The notes beneath the pieces are model-generated. The model saw nothing but the letters and a program-made list of their open reading frames with translations. It was not told the origin of the DNA and did no database searches. From Deltaproteobacteria bacterium (GTDB lineage: Bacteria > Desulfobacterota > SM23-61), in contig JACRCA010000092.1 of the NCBI GenBank assembly GCA_016234425.1, positions 1 to 7,875 on the forward strand: DNA of 7,875 nt. The letters run 5' to 3'. Of the stretch, positions 1 to 6,586 are shown in pieces (the first letter of the stretch is position 1; each line of letters opens with the position of its first letter). The position numbers were made by a program, and so were the translations under genes.

Positions 1-87
1 AACGGAGATGCCAGCTCCAGTTAAGGCCACGACTTTTTTGGCCCCCCGGATGGCCTGGGCAGTTCTTTTGATCAAATCTTCACTCAC
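1..87 (-). CDS. Sir2-family NAD-dependent protein deacylase (sirtuin), N-terminal fragment
   Basis: Only the first 29 codons are inside the window; the gene continues past the left edge. Read on the minus strand from a GTG at 87, the peptide ends ...KKVVALTGAGISV. The GAGIS motif after a short hydrophobic strand is the first part of the NAD-binding Rossmann fold of sirtuins. These enzymes remove acetyl or other acyl groups from lysines using NAD+, giving nicotinamide and O-acyl-ADP-ribose. The GTG start is chosen because an AGGAG sequence lies about 8 nt upstream and because bacterial sirtuins normally have only 10-20 residues before this motif. The gene is divergent from the Lrp-like gene at 283. 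The catalytic histidine and zinc cysteines lie outside the window, so the subclass cannot be judged. The identification rests on a short but characteristic segment. Confidence 0.78.
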   Translation of the reverse strand, partial: MSEDLIKRTAQAIRGAKKVVALTGAGISV

Positions 88-133
88 GCCCTTCTCCTGC
101 TCGATTCCCTGAAAGCCTCGGGAAGATGGAATT

Positions 134-161
134 ATTCTACCAGAGTGGAAAATTTTGGCAA
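134..161 (-). promoter_or_regulatory. Predicted sigma-70-type promoter of the sirtuin gene
   Basis: On the minus strand there is a -35 box TTGCCA (161-156), a 16-nt spacer and a -10 box TAGAAT (139-134). Each matches the consensus at five of six positions. The bases just before the -10 box (TGG) also give an extended -10 element. Transcription would start near 127, leaving a leader of about 40 nt before the GTG at 87. This is seen directly in the sequence; activity is inferred. Confidence 0.5.
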
Positions 162-179
162 GGGTAAATAGGAAAGGCA

Positions 180-197
180 TTGACAAAACGTAGTCAA
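180..197. promoter_or_regulatory. Operator-like palindrome over the -35 box
   Basis: TTGAC (180-184), 8 nt, then GTCAA (193-197) forms an 18-bp dyad. It covers the -35 hexamer of the plus-strand promoter and lies 19 bp upstream of the -35 box of the divergent sirtuin promoter. Its position suits a dimeric regulator controlling one or both genes. The arms are only 5 bp, so chance is possible. Confidence 0.3.
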
Positions 198-206
198 ATG
201 TTTAAT
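180..206 (+). promoter_or_regulatory. Predicted promoter of the Lrp-like gene
   Basis: A perfect -35 box TTGACA (180-185) is followed after 15 nt by TTTAAT (201-206), which matches five of six -10 consensus positions. The spacing is shorter than the usual 17 nt, so the promoter may be weak or need an activator. The leader would be about 70 nt, running to the ATG at 283. Confidence 0.4.
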
Positions 207-282
207 CTCTTCCCCGGGTCCTTCCTTTTACCCCTAAATTTCAACTTTAAATTTGTAACCCATTCTTTTGCGGGAGGAGGTC

Positions 283-522
283 ATGGCTATTTCTGCTTAT
301 ATTTTCATCGAGACTACCCAGGGTAAGGCCAAAACAATTGCCCGGGAGATCGCCCAGATCCCAGGGGTGAACACCGCTCATACCGTGACCGGCCCTTACG
401 ATGTGATCGCCTACGTGGAGGCAGAATCCATCAAGGTCTTGGGAGATTTTATCGTTTCCAAGATCCAATCCATTGCCGGAGTGCTACGCACCTTGACCAA
501 CGTGGTCATCGATGCCGAATGA
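283..522 (+). CDS. Stand-alone Lrp/AsnC ligand-binding (RAM) domain protein
   Basis: The 79-residue product consists of just the alpha-beta sandwich (RAM) domain found at the C-terminus of Lrp/AsnC regulators. It opens with the strand AYIFIET (5-11) followed by GKAKTIAREIAQIPGV. The family's GPYDVIAYVEAE loop (37-48) comes next, and then a helix (SIKVLGDFIVSKIQSIAGV) and a final strand TLTNVVI. There is no helix-turn-helix, so it is not expected to bind DNA alone. Such small proteins form dimers or octamers, may bind amino acids, and may modulate full-length Lrp proteins; its ligand is unknown. The ATG at 283 is preferred over an in-frame TTG at 268 because GGGAGGAGG (272-280) lies directly before it. 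It is the only plus-strand gene in the window, divergent from the sirtuin and convergent with the ComEA-like gene 27 bp away. Confidence 0.88.
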   Translation: MAISAYIFIETTQGKAKTIAREIAQIPGVNTAHTVTGPYDVIAYVEAESIKVLGDFIVSKIQSIAGVLRTLTNVVIDAE

Positions 523-527
523 CCACG
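501..527. other. Perfect 9-bp hairpin spanning the Lrp-like stop codon
   Basis: CGTGGTCAT (501-509), a 9-nt loop and ATGACCACG (519-527) form a perfect stem that includes the TGA stop codon at 520-522. No T-run follows on either strand, so it is not a standard Rho-independent terminator. It lies just upstream of the short gap between two convergent genes, where an RNA 3'-end stabiliser or transcription barrier would make sense. Confidence 0.4.
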
Positions 528-549
528 AATGGGCAACGGAGAAGGAGAT

Positions 550-1143
550 TCACGGCTTCTCCCCTACGGTGATGTGGGGAAGAAGGGCGGAGAGCTTCTT
601 GGGGCCGATGCCGGGCACAAGGAGGAGATCTTCCGGGGAGGCAAATTTCCCATACGTCTCCCGGTATTCAAAAATTGCCCGCGCCATCTTGGGACCGATA
701 CCGGGAAGAGTATCAAGTTCTTCCACGCTGGCCGTGTTGATGTTAATGGGGACAGAGAGGACCTTTTGTTTTTGGGGAGCTAAAGGTTCGAGCAACACCC
801 TCCCCCTTCCTTCGCCAATCGGGAGGATACTCAGGCGACAGTTTTTCTCAACCTTCTGCAAAAGATTTTCGGCGGGCAGGGAAAGTTTTTCACTTATTCC
901 GCCAGCTTTCTCAAGCACATCCAAGACGTTCATCCCCGCCCCGATGCTATAGATTCCCCGGTGGTTAACGCTCCCATCTACTTCCACCAGGATCTCTCCC
1001 TCCGCTGACTTTTTTGAGGGGAAATTTCTTTCGGGGTTGGCCCGAACCGCCTCGCTCACAGGGGAGGGGGGAGAGGTCAGGAAGAACAGAAGGGATAGGA
1101 GAAGGGATAGGAAGAGAACAATCGACTGCTGTTCTCGAGTCAT
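550..1143 (-). CDS. comEA: ComEA-like exported helix-hairpin-helix DNA-binding protein
   Basis: This 197-residue protein starts with a short charged N-terminus and a strongly hydrophobic segment (about 8-23), a signal anchor. A low-complexity linker follows, and then an SLBB-like beta-grasp region (about 50-115, GEILVEVDGSV...VLEKAGGIS). The C-terminus is a tandem helix-hairpin-helix unit (about 134-193) with ININTASVEELDTLPGIGPK and a second LLLVPGIGPKK hairpin. This architecture matches ComEA, which binds incoming double-stranded DNA outside the inner membrane during natural transformation. The first ATG overlaps the cimA stop codon (ATGA, 1143-1140), which suggests translational coupling. 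No other competence gene is visible here. Similar HhH proteins occur in bacteria not known to take up DNA, so the family is clear but the role in uptake is inferred. Confidence 0.85.
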   Translation of the reverse strand: MTREQQSIVLFLSLLLSLLFFLTSPPSPVSEAVRANPERNFPSKKSAEGEILVEVDGSVNHRGIYSIGAGMNVLDVLEKAGGISEKLSLPAENLLQKVEKNCRLSILPIGEGRGRVLLEPLAPQKQKVLSVPININTASVEELDTLPGIGPKMARAIFEYRETYGKFASPEDLLLVPGIGPKKLSALLPHITVGEKP

Positions 1144-2738
1144 GAACCGATCTTCTCGTCTTTTAAAAGTTTATAATTGATTGAATCCACCAAAGCCTGC
1201 CAGCTGGCTTCGATGATGTTTTCTGAGACACCCACCGTTCCCCATTTGTCCCGGTCATCTCCAGACTCTATCAGGACGCGCACTTTTGCTCCCGTGCCTT
1301 TGCCCGGGGAGAGAACGCGCACCTTGTAGTCCACCAGTTCCATTTCGCTGAGCTGGGGATAGAACTTTTCCAGGGCTTTGCGGATGGCATTGTCCAGAGC
1401 ATTGACTGGCCCATTGCCAGTAGCGGCAGTGTGTTCTACCTGCCCCCCAACCCTGACCATGATGGTGGCTTCCGAAACAGGGGCCCGATCTTCGCGAAGT
1501 TTCGCCCATAGGACCCGAAATCCAATCAGCTCAAAATATTTCTTCTGGGTACCCAGGGCTTTTTTCATCAGCAGTTCGAAAGAGGCCTCGGCTCCTTCGT
1601 ACTGATATCCCTGACTTTCCATCTCCTTCAGGTTACTCAGGATCTCGTGAGTCAAAGGATCCTTCCGATTCAGGTCAATGTTGTATTCCGCCGCTTTCTG
1701 CAAGATATTACTCTTTCCGGCTAAGTCTGAGATGAGCACGCGCCGGTGGTTCCCCACCCATTCTGGGAAGATATGTTCGTAGGTTTGAGGGTTTTTTTCG
1801 ATGGCACTGACGTGCACCCCGCCTTTATGGGCGAAGGCATTCGCCCCCACGTAGGGCTGATGTTTGTTGGGCTGAAGGTTGGCCAGTTCGGCTACAAAAT
1901 TGGAGACCTCTCGCAGCTTGGCCATCTGCGCCTTGCTGAGGCAGTCCAGTTTGAGTTTGAACTTCAGATTGGGAAGGATGGAGCAGAGGTTGCCATTCCC
2001 ACACCGTTCCCCGTAGCCGTTGATTGTTCCCTGGACATCGCCAACACCGAGCTGCACGGCAGTGATGGTATTAGCCACGGCCATTTCCGTATCGTTGTGG
2101 GCATGGATCCCCAGCGGAAGCGAGATCTGTCCCTGCACTGTCCGGATGATTTCCGCCAGTTCGCTGGGCATCGTTCCGCCATTGGTATCGCAAAGGACAA
2201 TGATGTCGGCTTTGGCCTCCTGGGCGGCTTTGAGGGTGGCCAGGGCATAATCGGGGTTTCCTTTGAATCCATCGAAAAAATGCTCGGCATCGTAATGCAC
2301 TTCGGGCACCGCTGCTTTTAGGAACTTCAAGGAATCACGAATCATGGCCAGGTTCTGCTCCAAAGGGATGCGCAGGGCATCTCTCACGTGCACCTCCCAG
2401 GATTTCCCGAAGATAGTCACCGCCCGCGTCTTGGCCCCGAGGAGAGCTTTCATGTTGGCATCATTCTTGGGTGCGATGTTGGCCCGGGTCGTAGAGCCAA
2501 AAGCTGTCACCGTGGCTCTTTTTAAAGAGTAATTACGGATCTCCCGAAAAAAGGCCATGCCCTTGGGGTTCGACCCTGGCCAGCCTCCCTCGATGTAGTC
2601 AATTCCCAACTCATCCAGGCGCATGGCAATGCGCATCTTGTCCTCGACAAAAAAGGAAATGTCTTCGGCCTGGGTTCCATCCCGCAAGGTCGTATCGTAA
2701 ATTTTGATTTTCTCTTCTAATTTTTTTCTTCCGTTCAT
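1140..2738 (-). CDS. cimA: (R)-citramalate synthase
   Basis: It condenses pyruvate with acetyl-CoA to (R)-citramalate, the first step of the threonine-independent route to isoleucine. The 532-residue protein has the LeuA-family DRE-TIM metallolyase barrel. IYDTTLRDGTQ (13-23) carries the catalytic Arg-Asp, IHAHNDTEMA (211-220) supplies the metal-binding His pair, GNGN (247-250) the metal-binding Asn region, and AFAHKGGVH (301-309) the second signature. Residues from about 395 form the LeuA allosteric domain, probably the isoleucine feedback site. The GGWPGSNPK segment (51-59) and the overall length fit the Geobacter-type citramalate synthase better than 2-isopropylmalate or homocitrate synthase. 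The ATG at 2738 overlaps the lysC stop (ATGA) and has AGGAAAG upstream inside lysC. Specificity is assigned by family resemblance and by its lysC neighbour. Confidence 0.9.
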   Translation of the reverse strand: MNGRKKLEEKIKIYDTTLRDGTQAEDISFFVEDKMRIAMRLDELGIDYIEGGWPGSNPKGMAFFREIRNYSLKRATVTAFGSTTRANIAPKNDANMKALLGAKTRAVTIFGKSWEVHVRDALRIPLEQNLAMIRDSLKFLKAAVPEVHYDAEHFFDGFKGNPDYALATLKAAQEAKADIIVLCDTNGGTMPSELAEIIRTVQGQISLPLGIHAHNDTEMAVANTITAVQLGVGDVQGTINGYGERCGNGNLCSILPNLKFKLKLDCLSKAQMAKLREVSNFVAELANLQPNKHQPYVGANAFAHKGGVHVSAIEKNPQTYEHIFPEWVGNHRRVLISDLAGKSNILQKAAEYNIDLNRKDPLTHEILSNLKEMESQGYQYEGAEASFELLMKKALGTQKKYFELIGFRVLWAKLREDRAPVSEATIMVRVGGQVEHTAATGNGPVNALDNAIRKALEKFYPQLSEMELVDYKVRVLSPGKGTGAKVRVLIESGDDRDKWGTVGVSENIIEASWQALVDSINYKLLKDEKIGS

Positions 2739-3970
2739 GACTCTTTCCTGAGCTCCCCTTTATCCAAGCCAAAGGCCTGATGCAGCACCCGCGCCGCCAG
2801 TTCACCGTATTTTGCCTCCACCACGCAAGAGATCTTGATTTCCGACGTGCTGATCATCAGGATGTTGATGTTCTCCTTGGCCAAGGCCGTGAACATTTTA
2901 GAGGCCACGCCAGCATGGCTGCGCATCCCTGCCCCGACAATGGAAACTTTGGCGATGTTCTCGTCCGCCAGGACTTCCTGAGCTTTGATTTCCTCCGCAG
3001 TTCTCTTTACCAGCTTCAAGGCTTTCTTGAAGTCTGCCTTGGGAACGGTGAAGGTCAGGTCCGTGTATCCGTCGGCGCTGCTATTCTGGATGATCATATC
3101 CACGACGATATGGGCATCCGAAATGGGGGTGAAGATCCGGGAAGCAATTCCTGGCTTATCCGGGACCCGCACAACGGTAATGCGCGCCTCGCTCTTATTG
3201 TAGGTGACCCCAGAGACTAGCACTCGTTCCATCTTCTCATCCTCCTTGATGACTAAAGTCCCATTCTTGTCGGAAAAGGACGAACGAACATGAATGGGAA
3301 TGTTAAATTTCTTGGCAAACTCCACCGCCCGAATCTGGAGCACCTTCGCTCCCAGAGAAGCCAGTTCCATCATCTCATCGTAGGTAATGTGGGATAGCTT
3401 TCGCGCCTCCGGGCAGATGTTGGGATCGGTGGTATAGACCCCTTCCACGTCGGTGTAAATCTCGCAGACCTCCGCCTGCAAAGCAGCGGCCAGGGCCACA
3501 CCCGTGGTATCTGATCCACCACGCCCCAAGGTGGTGATGTTCCCGTCTCTATCCACCCCCTGGAATCCAGCCACCACAGGGGTGACGCCCGCTCGTAATT
3601 CCTTCCGCAGGCGCTGCACTTCCACTTTCTGGATGCGCGCTTGGGAAAACCCATCATCTGTCAGGATACGTACCTGGGGCCCCAAAAAAGATTTTGCCGG
3701 AATGCCCATCGACTGTAGCGCAAGCGCTAACAAGGCAACACTCATTTGTTCCCCAGTGGAGATCAAGGCATCGTATTCCCGTAGATCTGGGTTATCATTG
3801 ACCTGGTAAGCCAGTTGGATGAGTCGGTCAGTTTCCCCAGCCATGGCGGAAACGACCACCACGACTTCGTTCCCTTCCTGAAGGGTTCTGGCCACCCGGC
3901 GGGCTACGTTTCGTATCCGGCTCAAATCTCCTACAGAGGTTCCCCCATATTTCTGCACGATAAGCGCCAC
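2735..3970 (-). CDS. lysC: Aspartate kinase with two C-terminal ACT domains
   Basis: It phosphorylates L-aspartate with ATP to 4-phospho-aspartate, the entry step to lysine, threonine, methionine and diaminopimelate. The 411-residue protein begins with the family signature VQKYGGTSVGD (5-15). It continues with the SAMAGETDRL loop (41-50), ISTGEQ (70-75), the TLGRGGSDTTG nucleotide/substrate region near 150, and YTDVEGVYTTDP near 175. Two ACT regulatory domains occupy roughly 255-411, the first with VPDKPGIASRIF and the second with SIVGAGMRSHAGVASKMF. This layout is the feedback-regulated lysC/ask type found in Bacillus and Geobacter, not the fused ThrA/MetL type. Translation starts at a GTG one nucleotide after the tsaE stop, with GGGGAG upstream inside tsaE. 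It overlaps cimA by 4 nt. An internal start at Met247 may give a separate beta subunit (see 3230-3247). Confidence 0.96.
   Translation of the reverse strand: MALIVQKYGGTSVGDLSRIRNVARRVARTLQEGNEVVVVVSAMAGETDRLIQLAYQVNDNPDLREYDALISTGEQMSVALLALALQSMGIPAKSFLGPQVRILTDDGFSQARIQKVEVQRLRKELRAGVTPVVAGFQGVDRDGNITTLGRGGSDTTGVALAAALQAEVCEIYTDVEGVYTTDPNICPEARKLSHITYDEMMELASLGAKVLQIRAVEFAKKFNIPIHVRSSFSDKNGTLVIKEDEKMERVLVSGVTYNKSEARITVVRVPDKPGIASRIFTPISDAHIVVDMIIQNSSADGYTDLTFTVPKADFKKALKLVKRTAEEIKAQEVLADENIAKVSIVGAGMRSHAGVASKMFTALAKENINILMISTSEIKISCVVEAKYGELAARVLHQAFGLDKGELRKES
3230..3247 (-). promoter_or_regulatory. Internal ribosome-binding site and start for an aspartate kinase beta subunit
   Basis: Within lysC, minus strand, a full AAGGAGG (3247-3241) is followed after 8 nt by an in-frame ATG (3232-3230) encoding Met247. 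Translation from here to the lysC stop would give a 165-residue protein made of the two ACT domains. Bacillus subtilis and Corynebacterium aspartokinases are known to produce such an in-phase beta subunit from a start at nearly this position. The underlying peptide KEDEK can also yield this sequence by codon choice alone, so use of the site is inferred. Confidence 0.5.
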
Positions 3971-3971
3971 G

Positions 3972-4484
3972 TCACTCCCCTTTCATTTTTCTCCATTTAT
4001 GGCCGAGAGAGTCGACCAAATCCTTGGCGGCTCTTCCTTTTCCCACAAAAACCAACTTCCTCTCCCCGGGGCTAACCCAATGAAGATGAACCTCGACTCT
4101 CTCTTCGGGCAGAAGGCTCGGCACCTTCTCAGCCCATTCCACCAAGGTCACACCCGGTCCAGAAATAAATTCTTCCAGACCCAAATCTTCTCCCTCACCT
4201 GGACGCTGGAGGCGATAAAGGTCCACATGGTGCACCAGAACTCTTCCCTGGTATTCGTTTACCAAGACGAAAGAAGGACTGGTTACCTCTCCTTCATCCT
4301 CCACCCCCAGGCCTTGGGCAATCCCCTTAGCTAACACGGTCTTCCCCGACCCGAGGTCACCCCTTAGGGCCACCACTGAGCCTTGGCCAAGCATTTCTCC
4401 GAAGATTCGCCCCAGATGTTGGGTTTGGTCAGGACCCTTGGTCTGTACTTCCCAGATCCCTTCCCCAGGTTCAACTTCCCTCAT
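3972..4484 (-). CDS. tsaE: tRNA threonylcarbamoyladenosine biosynthesis ATPase TsaE
   Basis: TsaE is the P-loop ATPase that cycles the TsaB-TsaD complex during formation of t6A37 in ANN-decoding tRNAs. From the start chosen here the protein has 170 residues. It contains a Walker A motif GDLGSGKT (42-49), the VTSPSF switch region (67-72), HVDLYRL (86-92) and the VEWAEK strand (115-120), all typical of the YjeE/TsaE family, whose members usually have 140-170 residues. The ATG at 4484 lies 8 nt after the nnr stop and gives a normal-length N-terminus, but its ribosome site is weak. An in-frame ATG at 4532 has GGGGAG upstream, overlaps nnr by 41 nt and would add 16 residues without family resemblance; it cannot be excluded. 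The tsaB and tsaD partners are not in the window. Confidence 0.93.
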   Translation of the reverse strand: MREVEPGEGIWEVQTKGPDQTQHLGRIFGEMLGQGSVVALRGDLGSGKTVLAKGIAQGLGVEDEGEVTSPSFVLVNEYQGRVLVHHVDLYRLQRPGEGEDLGLEEFISGPGVTLVEWAEKVPSLLPEERVEVHLHWVSPGERKLVFVGKGRAAKDLVDSLGHKWRKMKGE

Positions 4485-4491
4485 CGGGAAC

Positions 4492-6096
4492 TCAGTAGGA
4501 AATTTCCATCCCCAAAGGGAAGGAAAAATCATCGATCTGATTCTCCCCTCGGGCGAGGGCTCGCAAAACTCTGGGAGTCTCTCGGATCAGATCTGTCGCT
4601 GCCATTCCGCGCTCCCCCCTTTGGTGGGCTACAAAATCGCCCACTAACCCGTGCAGGTATACACCCAACTTGGCCGCTTCCAGCGGAGGGAAACCCTGCG
4701 CCAGAAAGCCTCCCACCATGCCTGTGAGAACATCTCCCATCCCTCCTGAGGCCATCCCCGGATTCCCCATGGGGTTGATGAAAATATCCCCCTCAGGGCT
4801 GCCTACGATGGAACGTGCCCCCTTCAACACAAGGATAACCCCATTATCCTGGGCGAACTTCCGAGCGACCTGAACCCGATTCTGCTGGATTTCCTTAACT
4901 GGAGCATCCAGAAGCCGGGCCATCTCTCCTGGATGCGGGGTAAGAATCAAACTTCCCCGTGACCTCCGGATCAGCCCTTTTTTACCAGCCAGCGCGCTCA
5001 AGCCATCAGCATCAATCACTGTCGGAAGCTCATGGCTGCGAACAATCCGCTGGATCAGTTGGATTGTCTCAGGATGCAAGGAGAGGCCTGGCCCGATGGC
5101 CAGGGCATTTTTCCGCGAGCAAAGCTCGGTGATCCGCGAGTAGGCGGCAAGGCCAAGAGTATGATCCTTCGTTTCTGGCAGAGGTTCGGTCATGGCTTCG
5201 ATCAATTTGACCTCCAGGATGGGATTGAGACTCTCTGGAATGCCCAGAGTAATCAAACCAGTTCCGACCCGTAGAGCGGCCTCACAGACCATGGCCGCTG
5301 CTCCAGTTTTTCCTGGAGAACCAGAAAGAACCAGTAAGTGGCCAAAGTCCCCTTTATGGGCGCTTGGATTTCTCGAGGGGAGCAAAGATAAAAATTCTGC
5401 CCCTTCCATGAGGTAATCTTTAATCGTCTCCGTTTCGATGGAAGATTTAGGAAGGGAGATGTCCACAATGACCAGCTTTCCGCAGTATTGGACTCCGGGC
5501 TGCACCAGTTGGCCCCGCTTGGCCAGCCCGAAGGTGACCGTCAGATGAGCCTGGATGCACGCCCCGAGCACCTGGCCACTATCCGCATCCAAGCCAGAAG
5601 GGATGTCGACGGAAACTACAGGGCGATCCAAGGAATTGACAAATTCGATGATCCCACGGAAGAAGCCCTGAACGGGAGCATTCAGGCCCGTGCCGAAAAT
5701 CCCGTCAACCAGGATGTCCCTGCCGCTTATTTTTCCCTTATGGGCTTCCAATTCTTCCAGGTTCCGGATCTCTGAAATCTCCCCCTCCATCCGTCTGAGG
5801 ATTTCCAGGTTTGCCGCCGCATCTCCCTTGACTTCCTCCTTGGCAGCCAGAAGGTATACTTGGCAATCCACGCCTCGATTTAGCAAGTAGCGGGCGATTG
5901 CAAAAGCATCCCCCCCATTATTTCCCCGTCCCGCGAGGAGGCCTACCCGTTTTTTCAGAAGTTGGGGAAAATGGCGGAACATCGCGTTGACCGTGCCCCG
6001 GGCGGCATTTTCCATCAACACTAATCCTGGAATGCCATATTCAGCGATGGCCCGTCTGTCCAGTTTTTTCATGATCTCTGCAGTGGCAATCTTCAT
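4492..6096 (-). CDS. nnr: Bifunctional NAD(P)HX epimerase / ADP-dependent NAD(P)HX dehydratase
   Basis: This enzyme repairs NADH and NADPH damaged by hydration. The N-terminal half interconverts the R and S epimers of NAD(P)HX, and the C-terminal half dehydrates S-NAD(P)HX using ADP. The 534-residue protein shows the YjeF-N epimerase domain (about 1-215), with GRGNNGGDAFAIAR (56-69), DGIFGTGL (131-138) and DIPSGLDAD (164-172). The ribokinase-like dehydratase domain (about 230-515) has HKGDFGHLLVLSGSPGKTGA (247-266), AIGPGLS (333-339), IDADGL (361-366), LTPHPGEM (385-392) and NPGMASGGMGDVLTG (445-459). Both active regions look intact. The ATG at 6096 has only a modest ribosome site (GGGTG, 5-nt spacing). 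It is followed by tsaE 8 nt on, an association widely seen in bacteria, and preceded by an 84-bp gap holding a long hairpin repeat. Confidence 0.96.
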   Translation of the reverse strand: MKIATAEIMKKLDRRAIAEYGIPGLVLMENAARGTVNAMFRHFPQLLKKRVGLLAGRGNNGGDAFAIARYLLNRGVDCQVYLLAAKEEVKGDAAANLEILRRMEGEISEIRNLEELEAHKGKISGRDILVDGIFGTGLNAPVQGFFRGIIEFVNSLDRPVVSVDIPSGLDADSGQVLGACIQAHLTVTFGLAKRGQLVQPGVQYCGKLVIVDISLPKSSIETETIKDYLMEGAEFLSLLPSRNPSAHKGDFGHLLVLSGSPGKTGAAAMVCEAALRVGTGLITLGIPESLNPILEVKLIEAMTEPLPETKDHTLGLAAYSRITELCSRKNALAIGPGLSLHPETIQLIQRIVRSHELPTVIDADGLSALAGKKGLIRRSRGSLILTPHPGEMARLLDAPVKEIQQNRVQVARKFAQDNGVILVLKGARSIVGSPEGDIFINPMGNPGMASGGMGDVLTGMVGGFLAQGFPPLEAAKLGVYLHGLVGDFVAHQRGERGMAATDLIRETPRVLRALARGENQIDDFSFPLGMEISY

Positions 6097-6123
6097 TCTC
6101 GCACCCTAATTTTTCAATATCTG

Positions 6124-6173
6124 TTCACCGCGGAGAACGCAGAGAACGCGTTTTCGGCGTGCTCTGCGGTGAA
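6124..6173. repeat. 50-bp hairpin repeat of the TTCACCGC family between acpS and nnr (copy A)
   Basis: The left arm TTCACCGCGGAGAACGC (6124-6140) and the right arm GCGTGCTCTGCGGTGAA (6157-6173) are inverted copies with two mismatches in 17, separated by 16 nt. Reversed, the right arm is identical over 17 nt to copy B at 6570-6586. The left arm and its continuation match copy C (6983-7005 reversed) at 22 of 23 positions. The hairpin starts 7 nt after the acpS stop codon, so it will be the first structure in the acpS-nnr intergenic RNA. It has no terminator T-run suited to the minus-strand transcript. Confidence 0.85.
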
Positions 6174-6180
6174 AAATTTA

Positions 6181-6561
6181 TCATTTCTTTTCCAGAACGA
6201 CAATGGCGCTGCTGTATTCGTCATCGTGGCTAATGCTCAAAAAGAAACCCTCAATGCCCTCCTTCTGGCATATTTCCCGGGCCCGACCGCTGATTTTTAA
6301 AACCGGTTTCCCCATCGGACCCCGTTGTACCTCCACATCTTTCCAATGAACCCCCCGGCGCATCCCCACACCCAAGGCCTTAACAAAGGCTTCCTTGGCA
6401 GCAAACCGGGCGGCGAAACTCGGGGCAGGATTCCTCTTCTGCAGGCAATACTGTATCTCCCCAGGCGTGAAGACTTTCCTTTGAAATCTCTTACCCCAGA
6501 GCTCCAGGGCTCTTTCAATCCGCTTGACCATAACCAGGTCAATTCCGATGCCGTAAATCAT
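6181..6561 (-). CDS. acpS: Holo-[acyl-carrier-protein] synthase
   Basis: It transfers the 4'-phosphopantetheine group of coenzyme A to the conserved serine of apo-acyl carrier protein, activating it for fatty-acid synthesis. The 126-residue length is normal for the family. GIGIDLV (4-10) contains the Mg-binding Asp8, and FAARFAAKEAFVKALG (49-64) carries the Mg-binding Glu57 and the CoA-contacting lysine. LSISHDDEYSSAIVV (108-122) is the characteristic C-terminal segment. The gene lies between pdxJ and nnr, the order usual in many proteobacteria, but here both flanking gaps are filled by repeats. The ATG at 6561 has no AGGAGG box. The nearest ribosome-binding match is GGTGA at 6575-6571, which belongs to repeat copy B. 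Confidence 0.97.
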   Translation of the reverse strand: MIYGIGIDLVMVKRIERALELWGKRFQRKVFTPGEIQYCLQKRNPAPSFAARFAAKEAFVKALGVGMRRGVHWKDVEVQRGPMGKPVLKISGRAREICQKEGIEGFFLSISHDDEYSSAIVVLEKK

Positions 6562-6569
6562 AAAAAATA

Positions 6570-6586
6570 TTCACCGCAGAGCACGC
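6570..6586 (+). repeat. TTCACCGC-family repeat copy B, immediately upstream of acpS
   Basis: TTCACCGCAGAGCACGC is identical over 17 nt to the reversed right arm of copy A. It lies 8 nt upstream of the acpS start codon. On the coding (minus) strand its end reads GGTGAA, complementary to part of the 16S rRNA 3' tail, so the repeat may act as the acpS ribosome-binding site. It forms an inverted pair with copy C 436 bp away (outer ends 6570 and 7005). Confidence 0.85.

Noticed and set aside
512..952. 146-codon open frame on the plus strand overlapping the end of the Lrp-like gene
   Set aside because: It is antisense to the ComEA-like gene and has no recognisable domain or ribosome site.
1746..2321. 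191-codon open frame on the plus strand
   Set aside because: It lies wholly antisense within cimA, which has full family motifs. The length is a side effect of codon bias in the real gene.
4485..4532. Longer tsaE start at 4532
   Set aside because: It has a fair GGGGAG box, but the 16 added residues overlap nnr and are unlike family N-termini. It is kept as an alternative, not the main call.
6124..6173. Rho-independent terminator after acpS
   Set aside because: On the transcribed strand the hairpin is followed by a mixed sequence, not a U-run. A T-run precedes rather than follows it.
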